Source: Hyphomicrobiales bacterium (GTDB lineage: Bacteria > Pseudomonadota > Alphaproteobacteria > Rhizobiales > JAJFHB01). Taken from it: DNA of 9,375 bases. Below the pieces are notes generated by a model. It searched no databases. It was not told the origin of the DNA and was given only the letters and a program-made list of their open reading frames with translations. The position numbers were made by a program, and so were the translations under genes. Numbering within the stretch: the first letter of the stretch is position 1; every line of letters starts with the position of its first letter. This document shows, in pieces, positions 1 through 6,455 of the stretch. The stretch lies in assembly GCA_021775795.1 (NCBI GenBank), contig JAJFHB010000203.1:1-9375 (forward strand). The letters are read 5' to 3'.

Positions 1-74
1 TCGACTACCTGGCTGAATGCTATGGTCCTGCTCCTTACTGGGAGACGGGCGAAGCTCCACGTTTGAGCAACTGA
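1..74 (+). CDS. Possible 3' end of a convergent plus-strand gene (tentative)
   Basis: The plus-strand frame beginning at base 3 is open from the window edge to a TGA at 72-74 and encodes a 23-residue tail beginning DYLAECYGPAPYWETG. Its composition looks like a protein C-terminus. If real, the gene converges on the desulfurase gene and overlaps its last 40 bp. Another plus frame is also open from base 1 to a TGA at 64-66, so the case is weak. I do not recognise a family. Confidence 0.2.
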   Translation, partial: DYLAECYGPAPYWETGEAPRLSN

Positions 75-1195
75 GGAGCAACTTTCTCAAGGCCAGCGAT
101 AAGCTCCATTGCCGCGCCACTTACATCTGTAGCACTGTTCAGGCGCCCGAAGCTCAATCTTATAGATCCGGCAATACGATCGGATGATGCGCCCATTGCG
201 GTGAGCACGTGCGATGGCCGCTGATCACCGCTTGCACAGGCAGACCCGGTAGCAGCCGCAAGCCCTGGACAGACCAACAACCAGCCTTCGGCGTCAACGC
301 CGGGCGCTGCGATATTCAGGCAACCGGCAACGCGCCCCTTTGAAGGACCGTTCATCGCCAGACCCTCAATGGCATCGCTCAATTGCTCGTAAAGTGAATC
401 AGCAAAGGCCGACAAGCGTTTGATATCAGACTCTAAATCCGAGACCGCAATTCCTGCCGCGCATCCCATGCCCACCACAAGCGGCACAGGAACAGTGCCG
501 GATCGCAGGCCGCCCTGCTGGGACCCTCCATGCATTTGCGGTGCAATGTTCACACCTTCGCGCACGTAGAGAGCTCCAATGCCCATGGGTCCGTGGAACT
601 TGTGCGCCGAGAGGCTCAGGAGATCTACATTCAACTCTTTGACACTTACCGCCAGGCGTCCAAATGCCTGTGCCGCATCGCAATGCAAAAGTGCACCTCG
701 CGCCAGACAAAGGTCGGCGATTTCCGCGATCGGCTGAATCGCGCCGGTTTCATTGTTGGCAAGCATGACACTGACGAGGCTTGTGTCATCATCTATCAGG
801 CGCTCAAGCTTTTCGAGATCAACAATACCGTCTTCAGTAACGGTTACGCTGTTCACGGAAAAACCGAGTGGCGCGAGTGCATTTGCCGATGCAATCACAC
901 ACGGATGCTCAATGGCTGAGTGGGCAACCGTGCGGCGCTTGCCGGCCAGGGCTGCACCCTTGATTGCGAGATTGTTTGCTTCTGTAGCGCCCGAGGTGAA
1001 AACCACTTCGGATGGCGATGCGTCCAGCAAACCTGCAATGGCGCGTCGTGCCTCTGTGACATGTTCTGCAGCGCGCCAGCCCGCCGCGTGCGATGTCGCG
1101 TGCGGGTTACCCGGGCCCTCGTCCAGGACGTGATCCATAGCGGCGCGCACTCGCGGGTCGAGCGGTGCAGACCCCATGTTGTCCAGGTAAATCAT
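35..1195 (-). CDS. NifS/IscS-like cysteine desulfurase, probable Moco sulfurase partner of XDH
   Basis: The 386-residue class V PLP aminotransferase-fold enzyme removes sulfur from L-cysteine as an enzyme-bound persulfide, releasing alanine. Expected residues are present: H97 in EHP, NNETG (147-151), D173 and Q176 in HCDAAQ, PLP lysine K199 in SAHKFHGP, R231 in GGLRSGT, catalytic C320 in ATGSACASG, and R346 in IRLSFG. The loop GSAC(x7)PSHVL has the spacing of group I (IscS/NifS) enzymes. The N-terminal motif reads YLDNMGSAPLDP, where relatives usually have NNATTP or NAATTP. After IRLSFG the protein ends within about 40 residues, so it seems to lack the tail by which IscS docks IscU. No iscU or sufE gene is next to it. 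As the last gene of an xdh cluster it most likely supplies sulfur for Moco, as NifS4 does with XdhC in R. capsulatus; a role in XdhA [2Fe-2S] assembly is possible. The start has no clear ribosome-binding site. Confidence 0.93.
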   Translation of the reverse strand: MIYLDNMGSAPLDPRVRAAMDHVLDEGPGNPHATSHAAGWRAAEHVTEARRAIAGLLDASPSEVVFTSGATEANNLAIKGAALAGKRRTVAHSAIEHPCVIASANALAPLGFSVNSVTVTEDGIVDLEKLERLIDDDTSLVSVMLANNETGAIQPIAEIADLCLARGALLHCDAAQAFGRLAVSVKELNVDLLSLSAHKFHGPMGIGALYVREGVNIAPQMHGGSQQGGLRSGTVPVPLVVGMGCAAGIAVSDLESDIKRLSAFADSLYEQLSDAIEGLAMNGPSKGRVAGCLNIAAPGVDAEGWLLVCPGLAAATGSACASGDQRPSHVLTAMGASSDRIAGSIRLSFGRLNSATDVSGAAMELIAGLEKVAPQLLKRGASPVSQ

Positions 1196-1210
1196 AGGCG
1201 ATCATGACCC

Positions 1211-1247
1211 GTGCCGGCTGCCAGAGATAGACCCCGACAGCCGGCAC
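1211..1247 (-). other. Perfect 10-bp inverted repeat between binding-protein and desulfurase genes
   Basis: GTGCCGGCTG at 1211-1220 pairs exactly with CAGCCGGCAC at 1238-1247 across a 17-nt loop. In the transcript the hairpin begins 9 nt after the stop codon of the binding-protein gene and ends 15 nt before the desulfurase ATG. No T-run follows on the minus strand, so it is not a classic intrinsic terminator. A hairpin here could protect the 3' end of the upstream message, cause partial termination, or limit translation of the desulfurase, whose ribosome-binding site is not obvious. The repeat is directly seen; its function is inferred. Confidence 0.6.
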
Positions 1248-1256
1248 AGTATTTCG

Positions 1257-2351
1257 TTATTGCGGAAGCCTGCCCTGTATGCCTTCCACATAGTAATCCA
1301 TGGACAACAATTCCTCGTCCGTAATGCTGCGACCGGCGGGCACCCGTTCAGTGCCTTCATTGTCGAGCACGGGCCCCTCAAATGGATGCAGATCGCCACT
1401 GACGATTGCAGCTTGTCTTTCTGCGACGATTGCCTGCGTCTCTGCGGAAACCGCCGGACCGAAGGCAGAAAGTTCCACCATTCCATCTGCAAGGCCGCCC
1501 CAGACATTTGTTGATTCAGCTTCGCCGGCGAGCACTGCATTCACGGTTTCGACGTAATAATTGTCCCAAACGTGCGTGCTTGCGGTCAAATGAGCTTCTT
1601 CGCCATAGCGCGACATGTCTGAGTGATAGCCGATTGCGTGAACACCATTGTCCTGAGCTGCCTGAACGATGGCGGTCGAATCCGTGTGTTGTGTCACTAC
1701 GTCAGCACCCTGCGAGATCAACGTCTCCGCCGCTTCCCGCTCTTTGCCCGGATCGTACCAGGCTGAAATCCAGACCACACGCACTTCCGCATCCGGGTTC
1801 ACACTGCGCACGCCGCGCGTAAAGGCATTGATGCCACGGACAACTTCAGGGATGGGGAAAGCCGCGACATAGCCAATGACGTTCGATTCCGTCGTGCTAC
1901 CTGCGACAACGCCCGTGAGGTAGCGTCCTTCATAAAAGCGGGCGAGGTAAGTGGAGACGTTGTCGGCGCGCTTGTAGCCTGAACAATGTGCAAATGTGAC
2001 ATCAGGAAACTGCCGGGCAACCTTAATCGTCGGGTTCATGTAGCCAAACGACGTCGTGAAAATGAGACCATGGCCATCTGCTGCCAATTGGCGAATGACG
2101 CGCTCGGCGTCGGCGCCTTCAGGAACGGACTCGACTATGGTTGTAGACACGCGGTCGCCAAATTGCGCTTCGAGTTCGAGACGCGAGAGGTCGTGCTGAT
2201 AAGTCCAGCCTGCATCGCCCACCGGGCTGACATAAACAAAACCTATTTTCAGCTCTTCTTCGGCCTGGCTTGTCGCAGGATCTGCGACCATGAGCAATGA
2301 CGCACCAACCAATGCGGCGGACATGCCCAAAAACATTCTACGAATGATCAT
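1257..2351 (-). CDS. BMP-family periplasmic substrate-binding protein of the purine importer
   Basis: The 364-residue exported protein is of the BMP/Med family (relatives include PnrA of Treponema, which binds purine nucleosides). An N-terminal signal of about 30 residues has basic residues (IIRR), a hydrophobic core and a likely cleavage after SQA (28-30). RRMFL at 4-8 also fits a twin-arginine motif. There is no lipobox cysteine, so the protein is probably soluble in the periplasm rather than a lipoprotein. The mature part opens with LKIGFVYVSPVGDAGW (34-49). It contains HCSGYKRADNVSTYLARFYEGRYL (122-145), which resembles the central segment of alphaproteobacterial BMP relatives, plus TQHTDSTA (220-227) and WDNYYV (262-267). 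It should bind a purine and hand it to the two permeases encoded upstream. The exact ligand (guanine, xanthine, hypoxanthine or a nucleoside) cannot be decided from sequence. AAGGAA lies about 12 nt before the ATG, a slightly long spacing. Confidence 0.93.
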   Translation of the reverse strand: MIIRRMFLGMSAALVGASLLMVADPATSQAEEELKIGFVYVSPVGDAGWTYQHDLSRLELEAQFGDRVSTTIVESVPEGADAERVIRQLAADGHGLIFTTSFGYMNPTIKVARQFPDVTFAHCSGYKRADNVSTYLARFYEGRYLTGVVAGSTTESNVIGYVAAFPIPEVVRGINAFTRGVRSVNPDAEVRVVWISAWYDPGKEREAAETLISQGADVVTQHTDSTAIVQAAQDNGVHAIGYHSDMSRYGEEAHLTASTHVWDNYYVETVNAVLAGEAESTNVWGGLADGMVELSAFGPAVSAETQAIVAERQAAIVSGDLHPFEGPVLDNEGTERVPAGRSITDEELLSMDYYVEGIQGRLPQ

Positions 2352-2394
2352 TTCTTTGTTTTTCCTTCCCTAAATACAATCGTTCTCAAGTCTG

Positions 2395-2412
2395 CCCGGT
2401 TCACGCACCGGG
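2395..2412 (-). other. Short inverted repeat spanning the permease 2 stop codon
   Basis: CCCGGT (2395-2400) and ACCGGG (2407-2412) form a 6-bp perfect stem with a 6-nt loop that contains the TGA stop of permease 2. The binding-protein ATG lies about 43 nt further along the transcript. No T-run follows, so a terminator is unlikely. It may be a weak mRNA processing or stability element, or chance. Confidence 0.3.
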
Positions 2413-3330
2413 ATGGAACGGCCGGCCAAGTGAGGCCGGCGCGTTAAGTCGTATTTTCGTTGCATCGCGCGAGATGAGCACCAGCACGACAATGGTTGCG
2501 ATGTAAGGCAGGGTCGCGACCAGATGAGACGACACGTCAAATCCGTGCGCCTGAACATGCAGGCTCAATATGGTAATGCCGCCAAACAGATAGGCGCCGA
2601 TGAGCACACGAGCAGGACGCCAGGTTGCAAAGACCACCAGCGCCAGAGCTATCCAGCCACGGCCGGCAGTCATGTTTTCTGCCCACTGCGGTGTATAGAC
2701 GAGAGACAAGTAAGCCCCTGCCAAACCCGCCATGCCGCCACCGAACATGATCGACAGAAACCTGATCTTCACGACGGAATAGCCTAAGGCATGGGCGGCA
2801 TCATGGCTTTCGCCTACAGCGCGCAGGATAAGCCCGCCGCGCGAGCGGTAAAGGAACCAGGTGACAAGCGCCACCATCCCAACGGACATGTAAATGAGCA
2901 GATCATGGTTGAACAACAACGGCCCAATTATCGGAATGGAGCTCAGCACCGGAATGGCGATGGGCCGAAGCCCCGTGATCGGTGTGCCCACATAATCAAG
3001 GCCAATGAAGGCCGACAGTCCGACGCCAAATATCGTTAGAGCAAGACCGGTCGCGACCTGGTTGGTCAGCAACAGCTGAGTGAGACAACCAAATACCAGC
3101 GACAGCAACACACCGGCGCCAATCGCTACCAGAATGCCAATATAAGGGCTGCCCGTGAGCACCGTGGCAATAAACCCGGATACGGCTCCCACAAGCATCA
3201 TTCCCTCGACACCGAGGTTCAGGACGCCGGATTTTTCAACAATGAGCTCACCAATCGCTGCAAACACCAGCGGCGTACCTGCCCTTACGGTGCCCACAAG
3301 AATTGCTAGGGCTGTGTCCATTCCGTCCAT
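2401..3330 (-). CDS. BMP/Nup-type purine ABC importer, permease subunit 2
   Basis: The 309-residue polytopic inner-membrane protein is the shorter, NupC-like partner permease of BMP-type importers in the BPD_transp_2 superfamily. Characteristic segments are AAIGELIVEKSGVLNLGVEGMML (24-46), the loop RAVGESHDAAHALGYSV (170-186) followed by GGGMAGLAGAY (197-207), and GRGWIALALVVFATWRP (223-239). It should form a heterodimeric channel with permease 1, with the ATPase bound on the cytoplasmic side. The start at 3330 is supported by GGGAGG at 3340-3345, 9 nt upstream. A second Met three codons in (3321) would be too far from that site. Only 4 bp separate it from the permease 1 stop, so co-expression is very likely. 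The gene ends inside a short inverted repeat, 49 bp before the binding-protein gene. Confidence 0.93.
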   Translation of the reverse strand: MDGMDTALAILVGTVRAGTPLVFAAIGELIVEKSGVLNLGVEGMMLVGAVSGFIATVLTGSPYIGILVAIGAGVLLSLVFGCLTQLLLTNQVATGLALTIFGVGLSAFIGLDYVGTPITGLRPIAIPVLSSIPIIGPLLFNHDLLIYMSVGMVALVTWFLYRSRGGLILRAVGESHDAAHALGYSVVKIRFLSIMFGGGMAGLAGAYLSLVYTPQWAENMTAGRGWIALALVVFATWRPARVLIGAYLFGGITILSLHVQAHGFDVSSHLVATLPYIATIVVLVLISRDATKIRLNAPASLGRPFHPGA

Positions 3331-3334
3331 GTGA

Positions 3335-4405
3335 TCAAGCCTCCCTGGCTTGTGTGCCGATCTTAATGCGGTAGCGCACCAGCACTTCAGATCCTAGAAC
3401 AAAGAAAAGCAGCATGCCCTGGAACACGCCGGTGACCGCAAGAGGCAGCTTCATGTTGATTTGCAGAGCTTCACCACCCAGATACATGAGCGAGATGAGG
3501 AACGCCGCGAAGACAATTCCAACGGGATGAAGACGCCCCAGAAAGGCGACAATAATTGCCGCGAAGCCGTAGCCGGGTGAAACCACCGGGACAAGCTGCC
3601 CGATCGCGCCGGAGACTTCTGTTATGCCAGCGAGCCCGGCCATAAAACCCGATATGAGAAAGCTGATAAGCACAACGCGTTTGCGGCTGTAGCCCGCGTA
3701 AGCGGCGGCTGCCGGGGCCTGCCCCGCCACCGTGACCTTGTAGCCCTGGAAACTGCGCGACATGAACACCCAGATAACGCCTGTCAGGACGAGCGCGATG
3801 ATGACGCCGAGATGCAGACGCGTGCCTGCCAGAAGCACCGGCATCAGGCCGTAATCGTCGAAGAGGCGCGATTCAGGAAAGTTGTAACCGTCAGGATCGC
3901 GCCAGGGGCCGTGCACGAGGTAACCGAGGATCTGGATCGAAACATAGACCAGCATCAGACTGGTAAGTATCTCATTGGCGTTGAAGCGGTTTTTCAAGAA
4001 AGCCGGTATTGCGCCATAGAGCATGCCGCCCAATCCACCGCACAAGAGCATCAATGGCAGCAGCCAGGGGCCCTCGTCGCCATAAAAAGCCAGCGCAATG
4101 CCGCCCCCGCACACAGCGCCGATTGTGAGCTGCCCTTCCGCCCCGATGTTCCACACATTACCCCGAAAGCCAACGGAAAGACCGATGGCACAGAGCAGCA
4201 GCGGAGTGGCCTTTAACGCCCATTCGCCGAGACCATAAACACTGGTCAACGGCTTCACAAAGAATGTGTAAAGGGCTTCGATCGGGTCTACGCCGAGAGA
4301 ACTGAACAAAATAATCCCTGCAACAATTGTCAGCACACCGGCAATGACAGGTGTCGCATACTGCATTTGGACAGACGTGGTCTGCCTCGGTTCAAGCCGC
4401 AACAT
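3335..4405 (-). CDS. BMP/Nup-type purine ABC importer, permease subunit 1
   Basis: Inner-membrane protein of about 356 residues, rich in hydrophobic segments, of the branched-chain amino acid/BPD_transp_2 permease superfamily. It corresponds to the larger NupB-like permease of BMP-type importers. Marks of the family are FRGNVWNIGAEGQ (80-92), an EAA-like cytoplasmic segment near NEILTSLML (144-152), GQAPAAAAYAGY (228-239) followed by ISGFMAGLAG (251-260), and GYGFAAIIVAFLGRLHP (278-294). It should pair with permease 2, encoded 4 bp downstream, and be driven by the ATPase whose gene end it overlaps. The start is uncertain. The ATG at 4405 (MLRLEPR...) has GGGGCGGA ending 5 nt upstream and resembles the beginning of relatives. 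The in-frame ATG at 4420 would add five residues but has only GAAG abutting it. The substrate cannot be read from the permease itself; purine transport is inferred from neighbours. Confidence 0.92.
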   Translation of the reverse strand: MLRLEPRQTTSVQMQYATPVIAGVLTIVAGIILFSSLGVDPIEALYTFFVKPLTSVYGLGEWALKATPLLLCAIGLSVGFRGNVWNIGAEGQLTIGAVCGGGIALAFYGDEGPWLLPLMLLCGGLGGMLYGAIPAFLKNRFNANEILTSLMLVYVSIQILGYLVHGPWRDPDGYNFPESRLFDDYGLMPVLLAGTRLHLGVIIALVLTGVIWVFMSRSFQGYKVTVAGQAPAAAAYAGYSRKRVVLISFLISGFMAGLAGITEVSGAIGQLVPVVSPGYGFAAIIVAFLGRLHPVGIVFAAFLISLMYLGGEALQINMKLPLAVTGVFQGMLLFFVLGSEVLVRYRIKIGTQAREA

Positions 4406-5930
4406 GATTGTCCGCCCCATCTTCTTCGCCGAACTGTCCGCTCATCCAGCGGCCGATTTCTTCAACATCCGTATCGCTGGTCGCGCGTATCGGCGAAAGG
4501 CGTCCTTCGGCAATAACGGCAATGCTGTCACAGATCTCAAACAACTCATCGAGATCTTCAGAAACAACGACGACGGCGGTGCCGCCCGATGCGAGATCGA
4601 CGATGGCCTGGTGAATGGTTGTCGCAGCACCAACATCCACGCCCCAGGTCGGGTGGCCCAGTATCAGCAGTTCCGGCCCGAACATGATTTCGCGCCCGAT
4701 GATGAATTTTTGAAGATTTCCGCCGGAAAGGCTTTTGGCTTCCGCATCAATGCCGTCTGAGCGCACATCAAAACGCTCTCGCACCTTAGTGGCGTAATCG
4801 CGCATGTGTGCGAAATCGATAAAGCCCTTGTCGGAAACCATTCCCTTCTGGTTGCCGGTCAGAAGCGCATTGAAAGCGAGAGACATTTCCGGCACAGCGC
4901 CGCGTCCCAGTCGTTCTTCAGGAACAAAACCCAATCCGCGATCACGGCGTGCCGCGGGTGAACTGGTGGCGACAGCCTCACCGTTCAGCTCAATCATTTC
5001 AGCTCGTGGTGAGAGGATTTCGCCATTGATTGTTGCGAGCAGCTCTTTTTGACCGTTGCCTGCAACGCCGGCGATACCAAGCACTTCCCCTTTCCTCACC
5101 TCGAGGTCGATACCCTTCAGGTCAGTGCCGTGAGGGTCCGGGGACGTGATGGCCAGCCCACGCAGGGCAAGTCGCACGTCAGGCGAATAAGCGCTTTCAG
5201 TGCGCTTGCAGACCGGCAGTTCACTGCCGATCATCATCTCCGCCAGGCTCTTTGGTGTTTCGTCACGGGGGGTGCAGGTTGCGGTCACTTTGCCCAACCG
5301 CAAAACGGTCGCGTGGTCACAAAGCTCCTGGATCTCTTCCAGCTTGTGGCTGATGTAGAGAATACTGCATCCCTCGCTTGAGAGGCGTTTCAGTGTCTCA
5401 AAAAGTTTTGCGATCTCCTGAGGCGTCAGCACAGACGTCGGCTCATCCATGATCAGGAGCTTTGGATCCTGAACCAGGCAGCGAATGATTTCCACCCGTT
5501 GGCGTTCCCCGACAGAAAGCTCGTGAACGTGTTGATGAGGGTTGATCGGCAGGCCGTAACGTTCTGAAATCTCACGAATTTCGCTGGTCAGCACTTTGAG
5601 GTCATGGTCTGCATCGATGCCAAGCGAAATGTTTTCAGCGACTGTCAGCGTCTCGAACAGGTTGAAATGCTGAAACACCATGCCGATACCCAGGCTGCGC
5701 GCCTGATTGGGACTCGTGATCGAAATCGGCTCACCCTTCCAGCGCAACTCACCGGAGTCGGCTCGAACAACGCCATAGATGATTTTGACCAGCGTGCTCT
5801 TGCCCGCACCGTTCTCACCAAGTAGCGCGTGCACTTCACCAGGCTGTATCGACAGATCGATACTGTCGTTTGCCAGCACACCTGGATACCGCTTGGTTAT
5901 GCCCTTTAGTTCTAATTGTGATGTAGCCAT
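4392..5930 (-). CDS. BMP/Nup-type purine ABC importer, double-domain ATPase
   Basis: The 512-residue protein has two nucleotide-binding domains in tandem, as in the ATPases of Nup-type nucleoside and simple-sugar importers. Domain 1 is complete: Walker A GENGAGKST (38-46), Q-loop Q87, signature LSVGERQRVE (138-147), Walker B LLIMDEPT (158-165) and H-loop H195. Domain 2 is degenerate: its Walker A position reads GVAGNGQKE (288-296) without the usual GKS/T, and its Walker B position reads LLILGHPTWGVDVG (421-434), with Gly-His where Asp-Glu is expected. The signature LSGGNLQK (401-408) is retained. Domain 2 is therefore probably non-hydrolytic, as is usual in this subfamily. I chose the ATG at 5930 because GGGGAGGG lies 4 nt upstream. 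The in-frame ATG at 5963 would add 11 residues and has no good ribosome-binding site. The gene follows guaD by 48 bp and overlaps the next permease by 14 bp. Purine specificity is inferred from context. Confidence 0.93.
   Translation of the reverse strand: MATSQLELKGITKRYPGVLANDSIDLSIQPGEVHALLGENGAGKSTLVKIIYGVVRADSGELRWKGEPISITSPNQARSLGIGMVFQHFNLFETLTVAENISLGIDADHDLKVLTSEIREISERYGLPINPHQHVHELSVGERQRVEIIRCLVQDPKLLIMDEPTSVLTPQEIAKLFETLKRLSSEGCSILYISHKLEEIQELCDHATVLRLGKVTATCTPRDETPKSLAEMMIGSELPVCKRTESAYSPDVRLALRGLAITSPDPHGTDLKGIDLEVRKGEVLGIAGVAGNGQKELLATINGEILSPRAEMIELNGEAVATSSPAARRDRGLGFVPEERLGRGAVPEMSLAFNALLTGNQKGMVSDKGFIDFAHMRDYATKVRERFDVRSDGIDAEAKSLSGGNLQKFIIGREIMFGPELLILGHPTWGVDVGAATTIHQAIVDLASGGTAVVVVSEDLDELFEICDSIAVIAEGRLSPIRATSDTDVEEIGRWMSGQFGEEDGADNHVAA
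4411..4418 (-). promoter_or_regulatory. Likely ribosome-binding site for permease 1
   Basis: GGGGCGGA on the minus strand ends 5 nt before the ATG at 4405 and lies inside the end of the ATPase gene. It overlaps the alternative ATG at 4420, so if it is the site used, translation begins at 4405. The match to the consensus is imperfect. Confidence 0.5.
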
Positions 5931-5934
5931 TGCG

Positions 5935-5942
5935 CCCTCCCC
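5935..5942 (-). promoter_or_regulatory. Ribosome-binding site that decides the ATPase start
   Basis: On the minus strand GGGGAGGG lies 4 nt before the ATG at 5930. The alternative in-frame ATG at 5963 has only a distant AGAAG. This favours the 512-residue ATPase over a 523-residue form. Confidence 0.75.
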
Positions 5943-5978
5943 GAGCTTGCCGGCCTGATACATTCGTGTGCGAAACTT

Positions 5979-6455
5979 CTAATACATGACCTTGTCAGGC
6001 TTCACCCGCCACTCCTCGAAAATGTCATGCGCTTCCTTGAGATCCAAATGCACAGTAGGCACTGCCCTATCGCCTATGTCCTTTGGGATCTCATTGTAAA
6101 TGTGATCATCATCAAACCCGATGCTGGCCGCGTCCTGGCGCGTATTTGCAAAATAAATTGCATCGAGACGCGCCCAATAGATTGCGGCAAGGCACATCGG
6201 GCATGGTTCACAGCTTGTGTAGATCGTGCAGCCTTTCAGCGAAAAGGTCCCCAGCAACTCGCACGCCTCGCGAATTGCAGATACTTCCGCATGGGCGGTT
6301 GGATCGTTGGCGCTGGTGACTTTGTTGAAACCCTCAGCAATGATCTTCCCATCCCTGACAACAACCGCACCGAACGGGCCGCCGGCGCCCATGCGCATGC
6401 GTTCTGCAGAAAGATCAATTGCACGCTGCATGTGCTGGACGTGTGATTCACACAT
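5979..6455 (-). CDS. guaD: Guanine deaminase (CMP/dCMP-deaminase fold)
   Basis: The 158-residue zinc hydrolase is predicted to deaminate guanine to xanthine plus ammonia in the cytoplasm, feeding XDH encoded just upstream. The zinc site is complete: HAE at 55-57 (H55 ligand, E57 proton shuttle) and PCPMC at 84-88 (ligands C85 and C88). The sequence around GGPFGAVVV (25-33), NDPTAHAEVSAIR (50-62), SCEPCPMCLAAIYWAR (81-96) and GFDDDHIYNEI (113-123) closely follows Bacillus subtilis GuaD as I remember it, including length and C-terminal region. That separates it from the tRNA adenosine deaminase TadA and from cytosine deaminases. The start at 6455 overlaps the xdhC stop by 8 bp and has GGGAG at 6465-6469, 9 nt upstream. 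This is the small deaminase type, not the amidohydrolase-type guanine deaminase. Activity on related aminated purines cannot be excluded. Confidence 0.93.
   Translation of the reverse strand: MCESHVQHMQRAIDLSAERMRMGAGGPFGAVVVRDGKIIAEGFNKVTSANDPTAHAEVSAIREACELLGTFSLKGCTIYTSCEPCPMCLAAIYWARLDAIYFANTRQDAASIGFDDDHIYNEIPKDIGDRAVPTVHLDLKEAHDIFEEWRVKPDKVMY

Noticed and set aside
1..34. AAGGAG just after the desulfurase stop, as a ribosome-binding site for a further minus-strand gene
   Set aside because: No ATG, GTG or TTG occurs in the remaining bases to the window edge, so a downstream gene start cannot be supported.
1211..1247. Hairpin considered as an intrinsic terminator
   Set aside because: No run of T follows the stem on the minus strand. 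On the plus strand it is followed only by a mildly T-rich mix, and no plus-strand gene ends there.
1202..1540. Minus-strand ORF overlapping the end of the binding-protein gene
   Set aside because: Different frame within the binding-protein coding region; the product has no recognisable features.
2352..2400. Possible internal promoter before the binding-protein gene (TTGAGA and TATTTA)
   Set aside because: The two boxes are only 7 bp apart, far from the 16-18 bp needed, and no other pair is convincing.
5931..5963. N-terminal extension of the ATPase to the ATG at 5963
   Set aside because: Poor ribosome-binding site there, and a very strong one positioned for the ATG at 5930. The extra 11 residues do not resemble the family.
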